From the NCBI RefSeq assembly GCF_003668995.1, contig NZ_CP033068.1:4836001-4900000 (forward strand): a DNA stretch of 64,000 nucleotides. Direction: 5' to 3'. The number at the start of each line of letters is the position of its first letter. Within the stretch, counting starts at the first letter, position 1. This DNA is from Flavobacterium sp. 140616W15. GTDB taxonomy: Bacteria; Bacteroidota; Bacteroidia; Flavobacteriales; Flavobacteriaceae. The translations under genes were made by a program, and so were the position numbers. Of the stretch, positions 43,650-54,812 are shown piece by piece. A model generated the notes under the pieces. That model was not told where the DNA came from. It saw only the letters and a program-made list of their open reading frames with translations, and did not search any database.

Positions 43650-44882
43650 ATGCTATACTATTTATTTGAATATTTAGACAAAACATTAGATGTGCCAGGA
43701 ACAGGAGTTTTTCAGTACATTACTTTTAGATCAGCTTTAGCTTTCTTGCTTTCGTTGCTTTTATCAACAATCTACGGAAAGAGAATTATCAATTTCCTAA
43801 GAAATCAACAAGTTGGTGAAACCGTTCGTGAGCTTGGACTTGCAGGTCAAAATGAAAAAGCTGGTACGCCAACAATGGGAGGTTTAATTATCATATTTGC
43901 TACCCTTGTGCCTGTTTTGTTGTTTGCTAAACTGCAAAATATTTATATCGTATTGCTAATTGTAACCACGCTTTGGATGGGGGTAATTGGTTTTGTTGAT
44001 GATTATATTAAGATTTTCAAAAAAGATAAACAAGGACTTAAAGGAATTTTTAAGGTTATAGGTCAAGTAGGTTTAGGTTTAATTGTAGGCTCAGTGCTTT
44101 ATTTTAGTCCAAATGTTACAGTAAGAACAGACATTGGGACTAGTGAAGTATATAGAGTACAATCGACTACTAGTGTTATTGTTCCGGCATTAGTAGAAGA
44201 AAAGTCTACTGTAACAACAATTCCCTTTTTTAAAAATAATGAGTTTGATTATGCCGAGTTACTAGCTTGGACAGGTGAAGGGTATGAAAAATGGGCATGG
44301 TTAATTTTTATACCAGTTGTGATTTTTATTATTACAGCAGTTTCTAATGGAGCTAATTTAACTGATGGAATCGATGGTCTTGCAGCAGGAACTTCGGCAG
44401 TGTCTGTCCTTGCGCTGGGGATATTTACGTTTCTATCTGGAAATATTATTTTCTCGAATTACCTCAATATAATGTATATACCCAATTCGGGTGAGATGAC
44501 CGTTTTTATCTCCGCCTTTGTAGGAGCATTAATTGGATTTCTCTGGTATAATTCTTATCCAGCATCTGTTTTTATGGGAGATACGGGAAGTTTAACAATA
44601 GGAGGAATCATAGCTGTTTTGGCAATTGCAGTTCGTAAAGAAATGCTGATTGTTTTATTCTGCGGTATTTTCTTAGCAGAAAGTGCTTCGGTAATTATTC
44701 AGGTGGCTTATTTTAAGTATACAAAAAAACGATTTGGTGAAGGACGAAGGGTTTTCCTGATGTCACCACTTCATCATCACTACCAGAAAAAAGGGTATCA
44801 TGAAAGTAAAATTGTAACACGATTTTGGATTGTTGCAATCATGTTAGCCATATTGTCTATTGTAACATTAAAACTAAGATAA
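43650..44882 (+). CDS. mraY: Phospho-MurNAc-pentapeptide transferase MraY
   Basis: This integral membrane enzyme makes lipid I from undecaprenyl phosphate. It has 410 residues with about ten hydrophobic helices. The catalytic Asp-rich loop 'FVDDYIKIF', '[18 protein letters not shown]' and '[11 protein letters not shown]' are visible, as is '[11 protein letters not shown]' near the C-terminus. An enlarged periplasmic loop (about 155-205) is typical of Bacteroidota MraY. Confidence 0.96.
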   Translation: MLYYLFEYLDKTLDVPGTGVFQYITFRSALAFLLSLLLSTIYGKRIINFLRNQQVGETVRELGLAGQNEKAGTPTMGGLIIIFATLVPVLLFAKLQNIYIVLLIVTTLWMGVIGFVDDYIKIFKKDKQGLKGIFKVIGQVGLGLIVGSVLYFSPNVTVRTDIGTSEVYRVQSTTSVIVPALVEEKSTVTTIPFFKNNEFDYAELLAWTGEGYEKWAWLIFIPVVIFIITAVSNGANLTDGIDGLAAGTSAVSVLALGIFTFLSGNIIFSNYLNIMYIPNSGEMTVFISAFVGALIGFLWYNSYPASVFMGDTGSLTIGGIIAVLAIAVRKEMLIVLFCGIFLAESASVIIQVAYFKYTKKRFGEGRRVFLMSPLHHHYQKKGYHESKIVTRFWIVAIMLAILSIVTLKLR

Positions 44883-44883
44883 T

Positions 44884-46215
44884 ATGAGGTTAGTTGTTTT
44901 AGGTGGGGGAGAAAGTGGTGTTGGTACTGCTATTCTTGGGAAAAAGAAAGGATATGATGTTTTTGTTTCTGATTACGGAAAGATAAACGAGAGTTATAAA
45001 GAAGTTCTTATTATTAACGGAATTGCCTGGGAAGAAGGTAAGCATACTGAAGACTTGATCTTAAATGCCGATGTAGTAATGAAGAGTCCTGGTATTCCTG
45101 AAAAGTCACCAATAGTAAAGAAGCTTATAGAAAAGAAAATTAAAGTAATCTCCGAAATTGAGTTTGCAAAGCCTTTCACCGAAGCCTTAACAGTTGGTAT
45201 TACAGGAAGTAATGGTAAGACAACGACAACAATGTTAACCTATCATTTGCTAAAGTCAGCAGGATTAAATGTAGGGCTTGGAGGAAATATCGGAAAGAGT
45301 TTTGCATGGCAGGTAGCCGAAAATAAATTCGATTTTTATGTATTAGAATTGAGCAGTTTTCAATTGGATGGGATCATAGATTACAGGCCAGATATTGCTA
45401 TCATAACCAATATTAGTCCCGACCATTTAGATAGATATGATTATAAGTATGAGAATTACATTAACTCGAAGTTTCGAGTAACAATGAATCAAACAGAAAG
45501 TGATTATTTAATTTATGATGGCGATGATGAAGCATCAGCCGAATGGCTTAAAAATAATACAACAAAAGCAAAACTAATTCCTTTTTCATTGACGAAAGAA
45601 TTCGATGAAGGAGCATTTATAAAAAACAACAAAATGGAAATTAAGATTAACCAAGAAGAGTTTACAATGGATACTGAGTACATTGCTTTAGAAGGAAAAC
45701 ATAATTTGAAAAACGCAATGGCAGCAAGTTCAGTAGCTAAATTGATGCAAATAAGAAATGCAACAATTCGTGAGAGTTTATCTAATTTTCAAGGTGTTGA
45801 ACACCGCTTAGAAAAAGTTCTGAAAATTCAGAACGTACAATATATCAATGATTCAAAAGCAACAAATGTAAATGCTACATTTTTTGCATTAGATAGTATG
45901 AATGCACCAACAGTTTGGATAGTTGGTGGAGTTGATAAAGGAAATGATTACAACGAATTGATGTCATTGGTTCGTGAAAAAGTAAAAGCTATTATTTGTC
46001 TTGGTGTTGATAACCGAAAAATAATCGATGCTTTTGGTAATGTAGTTGATATTATGGTTGAAGTTAATAATATGGCTGATGCTGTTAAAACAGCGCAACG
46101 TTTAACTGAGAAAGGTGATGCAGTTTTATTGTCTCCAGCTTGTGCAAGTTTTGATTTATTTGAAAACTACGAAGACAGAGGAAAACAATTTAAACAAGCA
46201 GTACATAATTTATAG
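44884..46215 (+). CDS. murD: UDP-MurNAc-L-alanine:D-glutamate ligase MurD
   Basis: This cytoplasmic ligase adds D-glutamate in peptidoglycan precursor synthesis. It has 443 residues. The N-terminal Rossmann domain 'VVLGGGESGVGTAIL', the ATP loop 'GSNGKTTTT' (~105), 'ISPDHLDRY' and the C-terminal 'LSPACASFDLFENYEDRG' are diagnostic. It starts one base after the mraY stop. Confidence 0.96.
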   Translation: MRLVVLGGGESGVGTAILGKKKGYDVFVSDYGKINESYKEVLIINGIAWEEGKHTEDLILNADVVMKSPGIPEKSPIVKKLIEKKIKVISEIEFAKPFTEALTVGITGSNGKTTTTMLTYHLLKSAGLNVGLGGNIGKSFAWQVAENKFDFYVLELSSFQLDGIIDYRPDIAIITNISPDHLDRYDYKYENYINSKFRVTMNQTESDYLIYDGDDEASAEWLKNNTTKAKLIPFSLTKEFDEGAFIKNNKMEIKINQEEFTMDTEYIALEGKHNLKNAMAASSVAKLMQIRNATIRESLSNFQGVEHRLEKVLKIQNVQYINDSKATNVNATFFALDSMNAPTVWIVGGVDKGNDYNELMSLVREKVKAIICLGVDNRKIIDAFGNVVDIMVEVNNMADAVKTAQRLTEKGDAVLLSPACASFDLFENYEDRGKQFKQAVHNL

Positions 46216-46262
46216 TTAACGGGCTAAGGTTTAAACTTTAATCAAAAAATATTTTTATAGAG

Positions 46263-46628
46263 ATGACGACAGACGGAATGAAAGTAAGAACAAAGAAGTT
46301 TTCTTTGATGGTGATAAATTTGGCAGAGAAATTACCAAATTTTGGTTCAAGTGAAATAATTGCAAGTCAAATTATTAAAAGCGGTACTTCGGTAGGAGCA
46401 GATTATAGAGCGGTTTGTAGATCAAAAAGCGATGAAGAATTTGCATCAAAAATGGAGATTGTTTTAGAGAAAGCTGATGAAACTTTATTTTGGATCGAAA
46501 TTATAGCAGAAAAAAAATGGATTGGCATATCTGAATTAGAAACAATTTGGAAGGAAGGAAATGAGTTAACTGCTATTTTAGTGAATAGTTTAAAGGCAGT
46601 GAATAATAGAATTAGTGTAATGAGCTAG
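46263..46628 (+). CDS. Four-helix bundle protein (23S rRNA intervening-sequence type)
   Basis: This 121-residue protein belongs to the small S23/IVS-type four-helix bundle family: 'FSLMVINLAEKLPNFGSSEIIASQIIKSGTSVGADYRA' and 'KMEIVLEKADETLFWIEII' are its landmarks. Relatives occur in 23S rRNA intervening sequences, as the Avd factor of diversity-generating retroelements, and as free-standing Bacteroidota genes of unknown function. Its position between murD and ftsW, in the same direction, interrupts the canonical dcw order. Gaps of ~47 bp on both sides suggest a clean insertion. Confidence 0.85.
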   Translation: MTTDGMKVRTKKFSLMVINLAEKLPNFGSSEIIASQIIKSGTSVGADYRAVCRSKSDEEFASKMEIVLEKADETLFWIEIIAEKKWIGISELETIWKEGNELTAILVNSLKAVNNRISVMS

Positions 46629-46673
46629 AATTAAGAATTTATAAAAATCTAAATTCATAAATCTAAAATTGAA

Positions 46674-47972
46674 ATGAAAGAACTAGTAAACAAATTAAAA
46701 GGAGATAGAGTAATATGGTCATTCGTGGCTTTATTGGCTTTGTTTTCGTTTATGCCTGTTTTTAGTGCGAGTAGTAATTTGGCCTACATAGGTCATGGAA
46801 CTGGGAATACGTTGGGATATTTGGTAAAACATTTAGCTCATATTTGTATAGGGTTCGTAATTATTTACTGTGTACACAAGGTGCCGTACCATTATTTTAG
46901 AGCAATCTCAAAAGTTGCTTTACCGGTGGTTTGGATATTATTAGCGTACACGCTTTTAAAAGGAACTGTTATTGCTGGAGCGAATGCAAGTCGTTGGATC
47001 CAGGTTCCGTTTATCGGAATCACATTCCAGACATCTACATTAGCATCGATGGTGTTATTTATTTTTGTGGCTCGATATTTATCAAAGACCAGAGATGAAG
47101 ACGAACCTTTCCAAACTTCGTTAATGCAGCTTTGGATGCCTGTTTTTATTACGTTGATGCTTATTTTGCCAGCGAATTTTTCGACAACAGCGCTAATCTT
47201 TTCGATGGTATTGATGTTAACTTTTATAGGTAAATATCCTTTAAAATATATCGGATTAATTATTGGTTCAGGGGTAGTTATGTTTTTGTTTTTTCTTCTC
47301 TTGGCGAAAGCTTTTCCTGAATCTCGCTTTTTTAGCAGGGTAGGAACATGGGGAAGTCGAATCGAGAATTTTACAACCGATAAACCAGATGAAGATGATT
47401 ATCAGATAGAAAAAGCAAAAATTGCTATTGCTTCTGGAAAATTAGGGGGTTTAGGACCAGGAAAAAGTGTTCAGAAGAACTTTTTGCCACAATCATCTTC
47501 CGATTTTATTTACGCAATTATTGTTGAAGAATACGGGTTGATTGGTGGACTTACAATATTAGGCTTGTATTTATTGCTGATGTTTAGATTTGTAATCGCA
47601 TCACATAAAGCCAATACGCTATTTGGGAAGTTAGTCGTCGTCGGGCTCGGTTTTCCGATGATATTTCAGGCGATGATTAATATGGCTGTAGCAGTCGAAT
47701 TGTTGCCAGTAACAGGACAAACCTTGCCGCTTATTAGTAGTGGAGGTAGTTCAATTTGGATGACTTGTTTTGCGCTTGGAATCATTATTAGTGTTACTAA
47801 AAAAGACGAAGAAATAGAAGAAGAGCTAAAAGAGAAGGAGAAAAGAGAAGAAGTGCTTCAGCGATTAATCGATAGACGATTAGAAGAAGAGAGTGAATTA
47901 GAGCATGAAGAAGCTGGAGGATATTCAATCGAGGACAATGCTAAGAATCCAATGGATGCAGTGATGAAATGA
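46674..47972 (+). CDS. ftsW: Septal peptidoglycan polymerase FtsW (SEDS family)
   Basis: This 432-residue polytopic membrane protein has about ten helices. SEDS motifs include 'GANASRWIQVPFIGITFQTSTLAS', 'GLGPGKSVQKNFLPQSSSDFIYAIIVEE' and 'LPVTGQTLPLISSGGSSIW'. It polymerises lipid II at the septum with FtsI. The last ~45 residues are a charged cytoplasmic tail ('EEIEEELKEKEKREE'). Confidence 0.95.
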   Translation: MKELVNKLKGDRVIWSFVALLALFSFMPVFSASSNLAYIGHGTGNTLGYLVKHLAHICIGFVIIYCVHKVPYHYFRAISKVALPVVWILLAYTLLKGTVIAGANASRWIQVPFIGITFQTSTLASMVLFIFVARYLSKTRDEDEPFQTSLMQLWMPVFITLMLILPANFSTTALIFSMVLMLTFIGKYPLKYIGLIIGSGVVMFLFFLLLAKAFPESRFFSRVGTWGSRIENFTTDKPDEDDYQIEKAKIAIASGKLGGLGPGKSVQKNFLPQSSSDFIYAIIVEEYGLIGGLTILGLYLLLMFRFVIASHKANTLFGKLVVVGLGFPMIFQAMINMAVAVELLPVTGQTLPLISSGGSSIWMTCFALGIIISVTKKDEEIEEELKEKEKREEVLQRLIDRRLEEESELEHEEAGGYSIEDNAKNPMDAVMK

Positions 47973-48028
47973 TTGGAGTTAAAAAGAGAAAATATAATAA
48001 TTTTTAAAGTGTAGTAACATTTAAAAAT

Positions 48029-49117
48029 ATGACAAAATATAAATTCATATTAAGCGGTGGAGGAACAGGAGGGCATATTTATCCTGCAATTGCAATTGCC
48101 AATGAATTAAAAATACAATATCCCGATGCTGAATTTCTTTTTGTTGGTGCTAAAGACAAAATGGAAATGCAGAAAGTACCACAAGCAGGATATGAAATAA
48201 AAGGACTTTGGATTGCTGGATTACAACGAAAAATTACGTTCCAGAATGCTATGTTTCCTTTTAAGTTGTTAAGTAGTTTATTGCAATCACGAAAAATAAT
48301 TAAAGCATTTAAGCCAAACGTAGTTATTGGTACAGGAGGTTTTGCTAGTGGTCCCTTGTTACAAATGGCAGGATCAGCAGGAATTCCAACAGTGATTCAA
48401 GAACAAAATTCATTTCCAGGTATCACTAATAAATTGCTTAGTAGTAAAGCGAGCGCAATTTGTGTAGCGTATGAAAATCTGGAACGTTTTTTTCCTGCGG
48501 ATAAAATTGTTTTAACAGGTAATCCAGTTCGCCAGGATTTAATAGATATCGATAGCAAAAGAGATGAAGCAATCGTATTCTATAATCTAGATGTAAATAA
48601 AAAAACTTTATTGGTGCTTGGAGGGAGTCTTGGCGCTCGAAGAGTAAACCAATTAATAGAAAAAGAATTACCTAATATGCTTTCTCAAAATGTTCAGATT
48701 ATCTGGCAATGTGGAAAGTTGTATTTTGAAGATTATAAAAAATACAATCAGCCAAATGTAAAGGTGGTTGATTTTATAGAGCGAATGGATTTTGTTTATG
48801 CTACTGCAGATATTATCATTTCAAGAGCAGGAGCATCGTCGGTTTCGGAATTATGTATCGTTGGGAAACCAGTTATTTTTATTCCATCGCCAAATGTGGC
48901 TGAAGATCATCAAACAAAAAATGCGCAAGCAATTGTAGATCAGAAGGGTGCAGTTTTATTGAAAGAATCTGAGCTAGAGAGCGAGTTTAGCATTGTTTTT
49001 GAAGCATTGCTGAAGGATGAAGGAAAGCAAAAACAGCTTAGTGAAAATATAAAGCGATTAGCAAGACCAGGTGCAACAAAGGCAATTGTTGCAGAAATTA
49101 TAAAGTTGATTAAATAA
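48029..49117 (+). CDS. murG: UDP-GlcNAc:lipid I GlcNAc transferase MurG
   Basis: This membrane-associated GT28 glycosyltransferase makes lipid II. It has 362 residues. '[20 protein letters not shown]' at the N-terminus, '[14 protein letters not shown]', '[11 protein letters not shown]' and '[12 protein letters not shown]' are the family motifs. Start and length are normal. Confidence 0.96.
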   Translation: MTKYKFILSGGGTGGHIYPAIAIANELKIQYPDAEFLFVGAKDKMEMQKVPQAGYEIKGLWIAGLQRKITFQNAMFPFKLLSSLLQSRKIIKAFKPNVVIGTGGFASGPLLQMAGSAGIPTVIQEQNSFPGITNKLLSSKASAICVAYENLERFFPADKIVLTGNPVRQDLIDIDSKRDEAIVFYNLDVNKKTLLVLGGSLGARRVNQLIEKELPNMLSQNVQIIWQCGKLYFEDYKKYNQPNVKVVDFIERMDFVYATADIIISRAGASSVSELCIVGKPVIFIPSPNVAEDHQTKNAQAIVDQKGAVLLKESELESEFSIVFEALLKDEGKQKQLSENIKRLARPGATKAIVAEIIKLIK

Positions 49118-49163
49118 AAAAATAGTCCAGAGTCGTAAGATATAAAGACAATAAGAATTAATT

Positions 49164-50512
49164 ATGAATTTAAACCAAATACAGAACGTCTATTTTATAG
49201 GAATTGGAGGCATCGGAATGAGTGCTCTGGCTCGTTATTTCAAGAATATTGGAAAACAAGTTTCAGGTTACGACAAAACGCCTTCAACGCTTACGAATGA
49301 GCTAATTGAAAGTGGAATTAAGATTCATTTTGAAGATAATATTAGTTTAATTCCAAGTGATTATTTTGTCGAGAATACATTGGTTATAATCACGCCAGCA
49401 GTTCCTAATACACATTCGGAGTGGAATTATTTTTTAGAAAGAAGTTATGTAGTAAAGAAAAGAGCCGAGGTCTTAGGAATTATTACAAAAGACACCTTCT
49501 CATTTGCTGTAGCAGGTACGCATGGTAAAACAACTACATCTAGTATTTTAGGGCATATCCTTTACGAAAGTGGAGCAGATGTTACTGCTTTTGTAGGTGG
49601 AATTGTTGAGAATTATAATTCGAATTTAATAGGAAACGGGAAAACAGTTACTGTTGTTGAAGCAGATGAGTTTGATCGTTCATTCTTGCACTTACATCCA
49701 AATATAGCTTGTATCACATCAATGGATGCAGACCACTTGGATATTTATGGAACAAGCGAAGCGATAGAAGAATCTTTTGTAGAATTTGCTTCAAAAGTGG
49801 AGGATAAAAATAATCTGTTTATTACCAAAGAGCTACCTTTGTCAGGTGTTCAATGTGCTATCAATGAAGATGCTCCGTTTAAAGCTTTCAATGTTAGAAT
49901 TGCAAATGGAAGTTATGTTTTTGATGTACAAACACCGTCAGAAATCATGAAAGATTTGCATTTTGGATTACCAGGTAAACATAATTTAATGAATGCGCTT
50001 ATGGCTATTGCTATGGCAAAAACATACGGAACCTCGACTGATGCAATTGCAAAAGCTTTGGCTTCATTTAAAGGAATAAGAAGACGTTTTTCATATCAAA
50101 TAAAAAAGATAATATTGTTTATATAGATGATTATGCACATCATCCAACAGAAATAAACGCAGTAAATCAAGCGGTTAGAGAGTTGTATCCAGGGCAAAAA
50201 GTACTAGCTATTTTTCAGCCACATTTGTTTAGCAGAACGAGAGATTTTGTTGATGGATTTGCTAAAAGCTTATCTGCTTTTGATGAAGTAATTTTATTGG
50301 ATATTTATCCAGCAAGAGAATTGCCGATGGAAGGAATTACATCGCAATGGCTAATGGATAAAATGAGTAATTCTAATAAGAAAATAGTTGCTAAAAATGA
50401 TTTAATAGCCTCAATTAAAGCGAGTGATGCTAGGATAATTGTAACTATTGGAGCTGGTGATTTAGGAGAATTAGTGCCATCAATTAAAAATGCTTTAAAT
50501 GAAATTAATTAA
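49164..50512 (+). pseudogene. murC: UDP-MurNAc:L-alanine ligase MurC, split by one frameshift
   Basis: The first frame (to TAG 50126) holds the N-terminal domain 'FIGIGGIGMSALARYF', the ATP loop 'GTHGKTTTSS' (~117) and 'SMDADHLDIYG'. It stops after 'GIRRRFSYQIKK'. The C-terminal domain continues in another frame: 'DNIVYIDDYAHHPTEI' then 'IFQPHLFSRTRDF'. One more A in the A6 run at 50102-50107 restores a 449-residue MurC. The enzyme is essential, so a sequence error is likely rather than a dead gene. Confidence 0.93.
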
Positions 50513-51181
50513 TTGGACAAATATTCGATTAATCCTCATGTTTGGGGTAGTTATCGTTTTATTTTCGTTTACTTCACATAGAAATGGAGAACGAAAATTA
50601 AAGAAATCTACTGTTGTTTTTGTAGGGGAAAACGCTATTTTTGTCAAGCCAGAATCGGTTAATAAATTGTTAATAGAAAATAAAAGAGATGCTTCTAGCA
50701 TTAAAAAAGAAGGGTTAGATTTGAATAAGATAGAGAAAGCCCTTAATACGCAAGAGATGATTGAAGAATCGGATGTATTTGTGAGTATTGATGGTGTTCT
50801 AAAAGCAGTAGTAAAACAAAAACGCCAATAGCCCGCATTATGAACGGGAATGAGTCGTTTTATATTGATTATGAGGGAGGTAAAATGCCTTTGTCTGACA
50901 ATTTTACAGCTAGAGTTCCTCTTGTTTCAGGGGATTTAAATAAAGAAAATAACGAAGAAATAGCTAAGTTATTCCGCATTATTTATGACGATGCTTTTTT
51001 GAAAAAAAACATCATTGCGATTGAAATTATGCCCAATGGTAGCTTAAAAATGCTGAACAGAAATTTTAATTACGAGATAGATTTCGGAAGAATGATAAAT
51101 GTTGAGCGAAAATTTAATAATTATAAAGCCTTTTTTCAAAAGGCAGTTTTAGATAGTTCGTTATATAAATACAAAAAATAG
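50499..51181 (+). pseudogene. ftsQ: Cell-division protein FtsQ-like, split by one frameshift
   Basis: The first frame (50499-50831) carries a short cytoplasmic end, a membrane helix ('RLILMFGVVIVLFSF') and part of the POTRA/FtsQ region, ending 'VVKQKRQ'. The rest continues in another frame ('MNGNESFYIDYEGGKMPLSDNF...'). One more A in the A5 run 50818-50822 gives 'KQKTPIARIMNGNESF' and a single ~227-residue FtsQ. Between murC and ftsA this is the standard ftsQ position. FtsQ links early and late divisome proteins. Confidence 0.85.
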
Positions 51182-51225
51182 ATCTTAGGTTTACGGAACA
51201 AGTAGTTTGCACAAAATAATAGATA

Positions 51226-52608
51226 ATGGGAAAAGATAATATTGCAGTAGGTCTAGATATTGGTACTACCAAAATTGTTGCCATGATAGGCAAGAAGAAT
51301 GAATACGGTAAGCTTGAGATCCTGGGAATAGGAAAATCAAAAAGCTTAGGTGTAGCGAGAGGAGTTGTGAACAATATTACTCAAACAATACAGTCTATTC
51401 AGCAAGCGATACATGAAGCTGAGAATAATTCGGGTTACAAGATTAAAGATGTAGTCGTAGGTATTGCAGGACAACACATTCGTAGTATTCAGCATACAGA
51501 TTATATTAGCAGAAGCAATCCTGAGGAAGTGATTGGTGAAGGGGATATTCAACTTTTAATAGACCAGGTTAATAAATTGGCGATGTTACCAGGTGAAGAA
51601 ATTATTCATGTTTTACCACAGGAATTTAAAATTGATGGACAATCGGAGATTAAAGAACCGATTGGAATGTACGGTGGGAGATTAGAATCTAGTTTCCATG
51701 TTGTAGTTGGACAAGCTTCATCTATTAGAAACGTAGGAAGATGTATTCAAAGTTCAGGAATTGAATTATCAGGCTTAACATTAGAGCCATTGGCTTCGGC
51801 AGATGCAGTATTAAGTCAAGAAGAAAAAGAAGCAGGAGTAGCACTTATAGATATAGGTGGCGGTACAACAGATTTAGCAATTTTTAAAGACGGAATCATT
51901 CGTCATACAGCTGTAATTCCTTTTGGAGGAAACGTAATTACAGATGATATAAAAGAAGGTTGTTCGATTATCGAAAAGCAAGCTGAATTAATGAAGATTA
52001 AATTCGGATCGGCATGGCCAGGAGAAAACAAGGATAATGAAATTGTTTCGATTCCAGGATTAAGAGGAAGAGAGCCAAAAGAAATTTCTTTGAAGAATTT
52101 ATCAAAAATAATTCATGCACGTGTAGTCGAAATTGTTGATCAGGTTTTTACAGAAGTAAAAGCATATGGACATGAAGATCCTCGTAAAAAATTAATTGCA
52201 GGAATCGTTCTTACAGGTGGTGGAGCTCAACTAAAGCACATTAAGCAATTGGTAGAGTACATTACAGGAATGGATACCAGAATTGGATATCCTAATGAGC
52301 ATTTAGCAGGTAATTCAGACGAAGAAATATCTAGCCCATTATATGCGACTGCTGTAGGTTTAGTAATGAATAGTATTGAGAACAGTACTCAAAGCGCCGT
52401 AAGAATGGATGTTGTAGAACAACCAAAGGCACCAATTTATAGAGCCCCGGTACAACAGCAACAACATGTGGTTGAAGAATCTTATGTAGAAACTGTTGAA
52501 GAAGTGAAGAAAGCAGTTAAAGAAGAATCGACTGAAACAAAAATAAGAAGATCATTTTTTGACCGCTACGTCGATAAAATCAAAGATTTTTTAGACAACG
52601 CTGAGTAA
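51226..52608 (+). CDS. ftsA: Cell-division protein FtsA
   Basis: This actin-like ATPase of 460 residues tethers FtsZ filaments to the membrane. The phosphate loops 'GLDIGTTKIVAMIG' and 'LIDIGGGTTDLAIF' and the adenosine motif 'GIVLTGGGAQLKHI' are present. The C-terminal amphipathic targeting helix is at the end ('RRSFFDRYVDKIKDFLD') after a variable linker. Confidence 0.95.
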   Translation: MGKDNIAVGLDIGTTKIVAMIGKKNEYGKLEILGIGKSKSLGVARGVVNNITQTIQSIQQAIHEAENNSGYKIKDVVVGIAGQHIRSIQHTDYISRSNPEEVIGEGDIQLLIDQVNKLAMLPGEEIIHVLPQEFKIDGQSEIKEPIGMYGGRLESSFHVVVGQASSIRNVGRCIQSSGIELSGLTLEPLASADAVLSQEEKEAGVALIDIGGGTTDLAIFKDGIIRHTAVIPFGGNVITDDIKEGCSIIEKQAELMKIKFGSAWPGENKDNEIVSIPGLRGREPKEISLKNLSKIIHARVVEIVDQVFTEVKAYGHEDPRKKLIAGIVLTGGGAQLKHIKQLVEYITGMDTRIGYPNEHLAGNSDEEISSPLYATAVGLVMNSIENSTQSAVRMDVVEQPKAPIYRAPVQQQQHVVEESYVETVEEVKKAVKEESTETKIRRSFFDRYVDKIKDFLDNAE

Positions 52609-52660
52609 GCGATTATAAAACAAGACAAGAATTAATATTTAATATCAAAAAACCAAAAAT

Positions 52661-54619
52661 ATGATGGGCAACTCAGAATTTGGAAGTATTTCATTTGATT
52701 TACCAAAAAATCAATCAAATGTAATAAAAGTTATCGGTGTAGGAGGTGGAGGTAGTAATGCTATTAACCACATGTTTAAACAAGGAATTAAAGGAGTAGA
52801 CTTTATCGTTTGTAATACCGATTCGCAAGCACTACAAAATAGTTCTGTGCCTAATAAAATTCAGTTAGGTGTTAATCTAACAGAAGGTTTAGGAGCAGGT
52901 GCTAACCCAGATGTAGGACAGCAGTCGGCTATCGAAAGTATTGCAGACATCGAAAAGATGTTGGATCGCAATACAAAGATGGTATTTATTACTGCAGGTA
53001 TGGGGGGAGGTACTGGAACAGGTGCTGCACCAGTTATTGCTCAATTATCTAAGGAAAGAGAGATTCTTACAGTTGGAATCGTTACTATTCCGTTTCTTTT
53101 CGAAGGAAAAGTACGTCAGGAGCAAGCGCTTTTGGGTATCGAAAAGTTACGTAAGCAAGTCGATTCATTAATTGTAATCAACAATAATAAATTAAGAGAA
53201 GTATACGGAAATCTTGGATTTAAAGCAGGATTCTCTAAAGCAGATGAAGTTTTAGCAACAGCCTCAAGAGGTATCGCTGAAGTAATTACGCATCACTATA
53301 CTCAAAATATCGATTTACGTGATGCTAAAACGGTATTGTCAAACAGTGGAACTGCTATAATGGGATCATCTACTGCATCTGGTGAAAGCAGAGCAAAAGA
53401 GGCTATTATTTCTGCATTGGATTCTCCATTGTTAAATGATAATAAAATTACTGGAGCTAAAAACGTATTGTTGCTTATCGTTTCAGGTTCTAATGAGATT
53501 ACACTTGATGAAATAGGTGAAATCAATGATCATATTCAGGTAGAAGCTGGTTTTAATGCCAATATCATTATGGGGGTTGGTGAAGACGAAACCCTAGGTG
53601 ATGCTATTGCAGTTACAATTATTGCAACTGGTTTTGATGTTGAACAACAAAACGAAATAGTAAATACTGAGCCTAAAAAAATTATACATACGTTAGAAGA
53701 TGAGCAAAGAAGCGTTCATAATTTGACGAATAAAACGCTTACTTCTTTTGATTTAAATGCTGAAACACCATCAACACCAAAAGCAGAAGAAAAAGTAATT
53801 TTTGAATTAATTGACGATACTCCTGAACCTACAGCAGTGGCGCCAATAGTTCAATCACCAGTAATTAACGAAGATGAATTAGTGGTAATGTCTGAATTTA
53901 TTAAAAATTTGGATGTGACTTTTGAAATCGTTTCTCCAATTACAGATATTGATTTTACTATCTCAGCTCCAGAAGTTGCCCCTGTAAGAGCTGTTCAACA
54001 TAAAATCGTAGAAAAAGAGGAACAAACTACTTTTTCTTTTGACTTGCCTATTTTTAGAACTGAACCAGAAGTAAAAGCAGAACCAGTAGTAGAAGATACT
54101 AGAGTTTTATTTGAATTATCAAATGAAACACGTGAAATGAAAGTTAATCAACCAGTTCAATTTGTACCAGTTACTGAACTTTCTGATAACGGAATCATCA
54201 AGTATTCTCTAGAAGAGTATATGGAACTTGAAAATGATTTAACATCATCAAAACCTGCTGCAAAAGTAGTTGAAGAAGTTATTCCAGAAGAGCTAAATAT
54301 TACGGTTCACCAAAGAGCAGTAGTGCAAGAAACTAATTTTTCTGAAGAAGTTTCTCCGATGGAGTTAACTATTGAAGAAACATTACGCATGAGAGCTGAT
54401 GAAAGAAGAAAAAAATTAAAAGAATTTAATTATAAGTTCCATAATAATGTTTCTAGAGTTGAAGAACTAGAGAAAGAACCAGCCTACAAAAGATTAGGTA
54501 TTGATCTTTCAAACAGTTCACAAAACAATACAAATTCTAGAATCTCTGTAGGAACAGATAGTAATAATGATTTACAGTTGCGTTCTAATAATTCATTTTT
54601 GCACGACAACGTAGATTAA
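52661..54619 (+). CDS. ftsZ: Cell-division protein FtsZ
   Basis: This tubulin-like GTPase forms the Z-ring. It has 652 residues; the globular domain ends near ~330. 'VGVGGGGSNAINHM', the tubulin signature 'GGGTGTGAAPV' and 'TIPFLFEGKVR' are visible. An unusually long acidic/proline-containing linker (~330-590) leads to a C-terminal peptide 'EPAYKRLGIDLS', as in other Flavobacteriia. Tandem ATGs (52661, 52664) are both possible. It is the last dcw gene before a terminator. Confidence 0.97.
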   Translation: MMGNSEFGSISFDLPKNQSNVIKVIGVGGGGSNAINHMFKQGIKGVDFIVCNTDSQALQNSSVPNKIQLGVNLTEGLGAGANPDVGQQSAIESIADIEKMLDRNTKMVFITAGMGGGTGTGAAPVIAQLSKEREILTVGIVTIPFLFEGKVRQEQALLGIEKLRKQVDSLIVINNNKLREVYGNLGFKAGFSKADEVLATASRGIAEVITHHYTQNIDLRDAKTVLSNSGTAIMGSSTASGESRAKEAIISALDSPLLNDNKITGAKNVLLLIVSGSNEITLDEIGEINDHIQVEAGFNANIIMGVGEDETLGDAIAVTIIATGFDVEQQNEIVNTEPKKIIHTLEDEQRSVHNLTNKTLTSFDLNAETPSTPKAEEKVIFELIDDTPEPTAVAPIVQSPVINEDELVVMSEFIKNLDVTFEIVSPITDIDFTISAPEVAPVRAVQHKIVEKEEQTTFSFDLPIFRTEPEVKAEPVVEDTRVLFELSNETREMKVNQPVQFVPVTELSDNGIIKYSLEEYMELENDLTSSKPAAKVVEEVIPEELNITVHQRAVVQETNFSEEVSPMELTIEETLRMRADERRKKLKEFNYKFHNNVSRVEELEKEPAYKRLGIDLSNSSQNNTNSRISVGTDSNNDLQLRSNNSFLHDNVD

Positions 54620-54640
54620 TTCGCTAAAATCAAAATGAGG

Positions 54641-54680
54641 TAACCCGAAAATTGAATTTAATTTTCGGGTTATTTTTTTT
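54641..54680 (+). terminator. Terminator of the dcw cluster
   Basis: TAACCCGAAAATT (54641-54653) pairs with AATTTTCGGGTTA (54660-54672), loop GAATTT, followed by eight T. Confidence 0.88.
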
Positions 54681-54687
54681 ATCTTCG
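54680..54687 (+). promoter_or_regulatory. Possible -7 box of the yqeY gene
   Basis: TATCTTCG differs from TAnnTTTG at one position and lies directly after the ftsZ terminator. Confidence 0.3.
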
Positions 54688-54812
54688 CACAGAATTTAGA
54701 AATTTGACTTTCTTTTGGAGTTTTAAAAGAATTTTTAATTTCATGGAGATGTAAAGTGCCCTATAATAAAATGTCAATCAATAAGCCTAGCTTATTTAAA
54801 AATAGAACTAAG

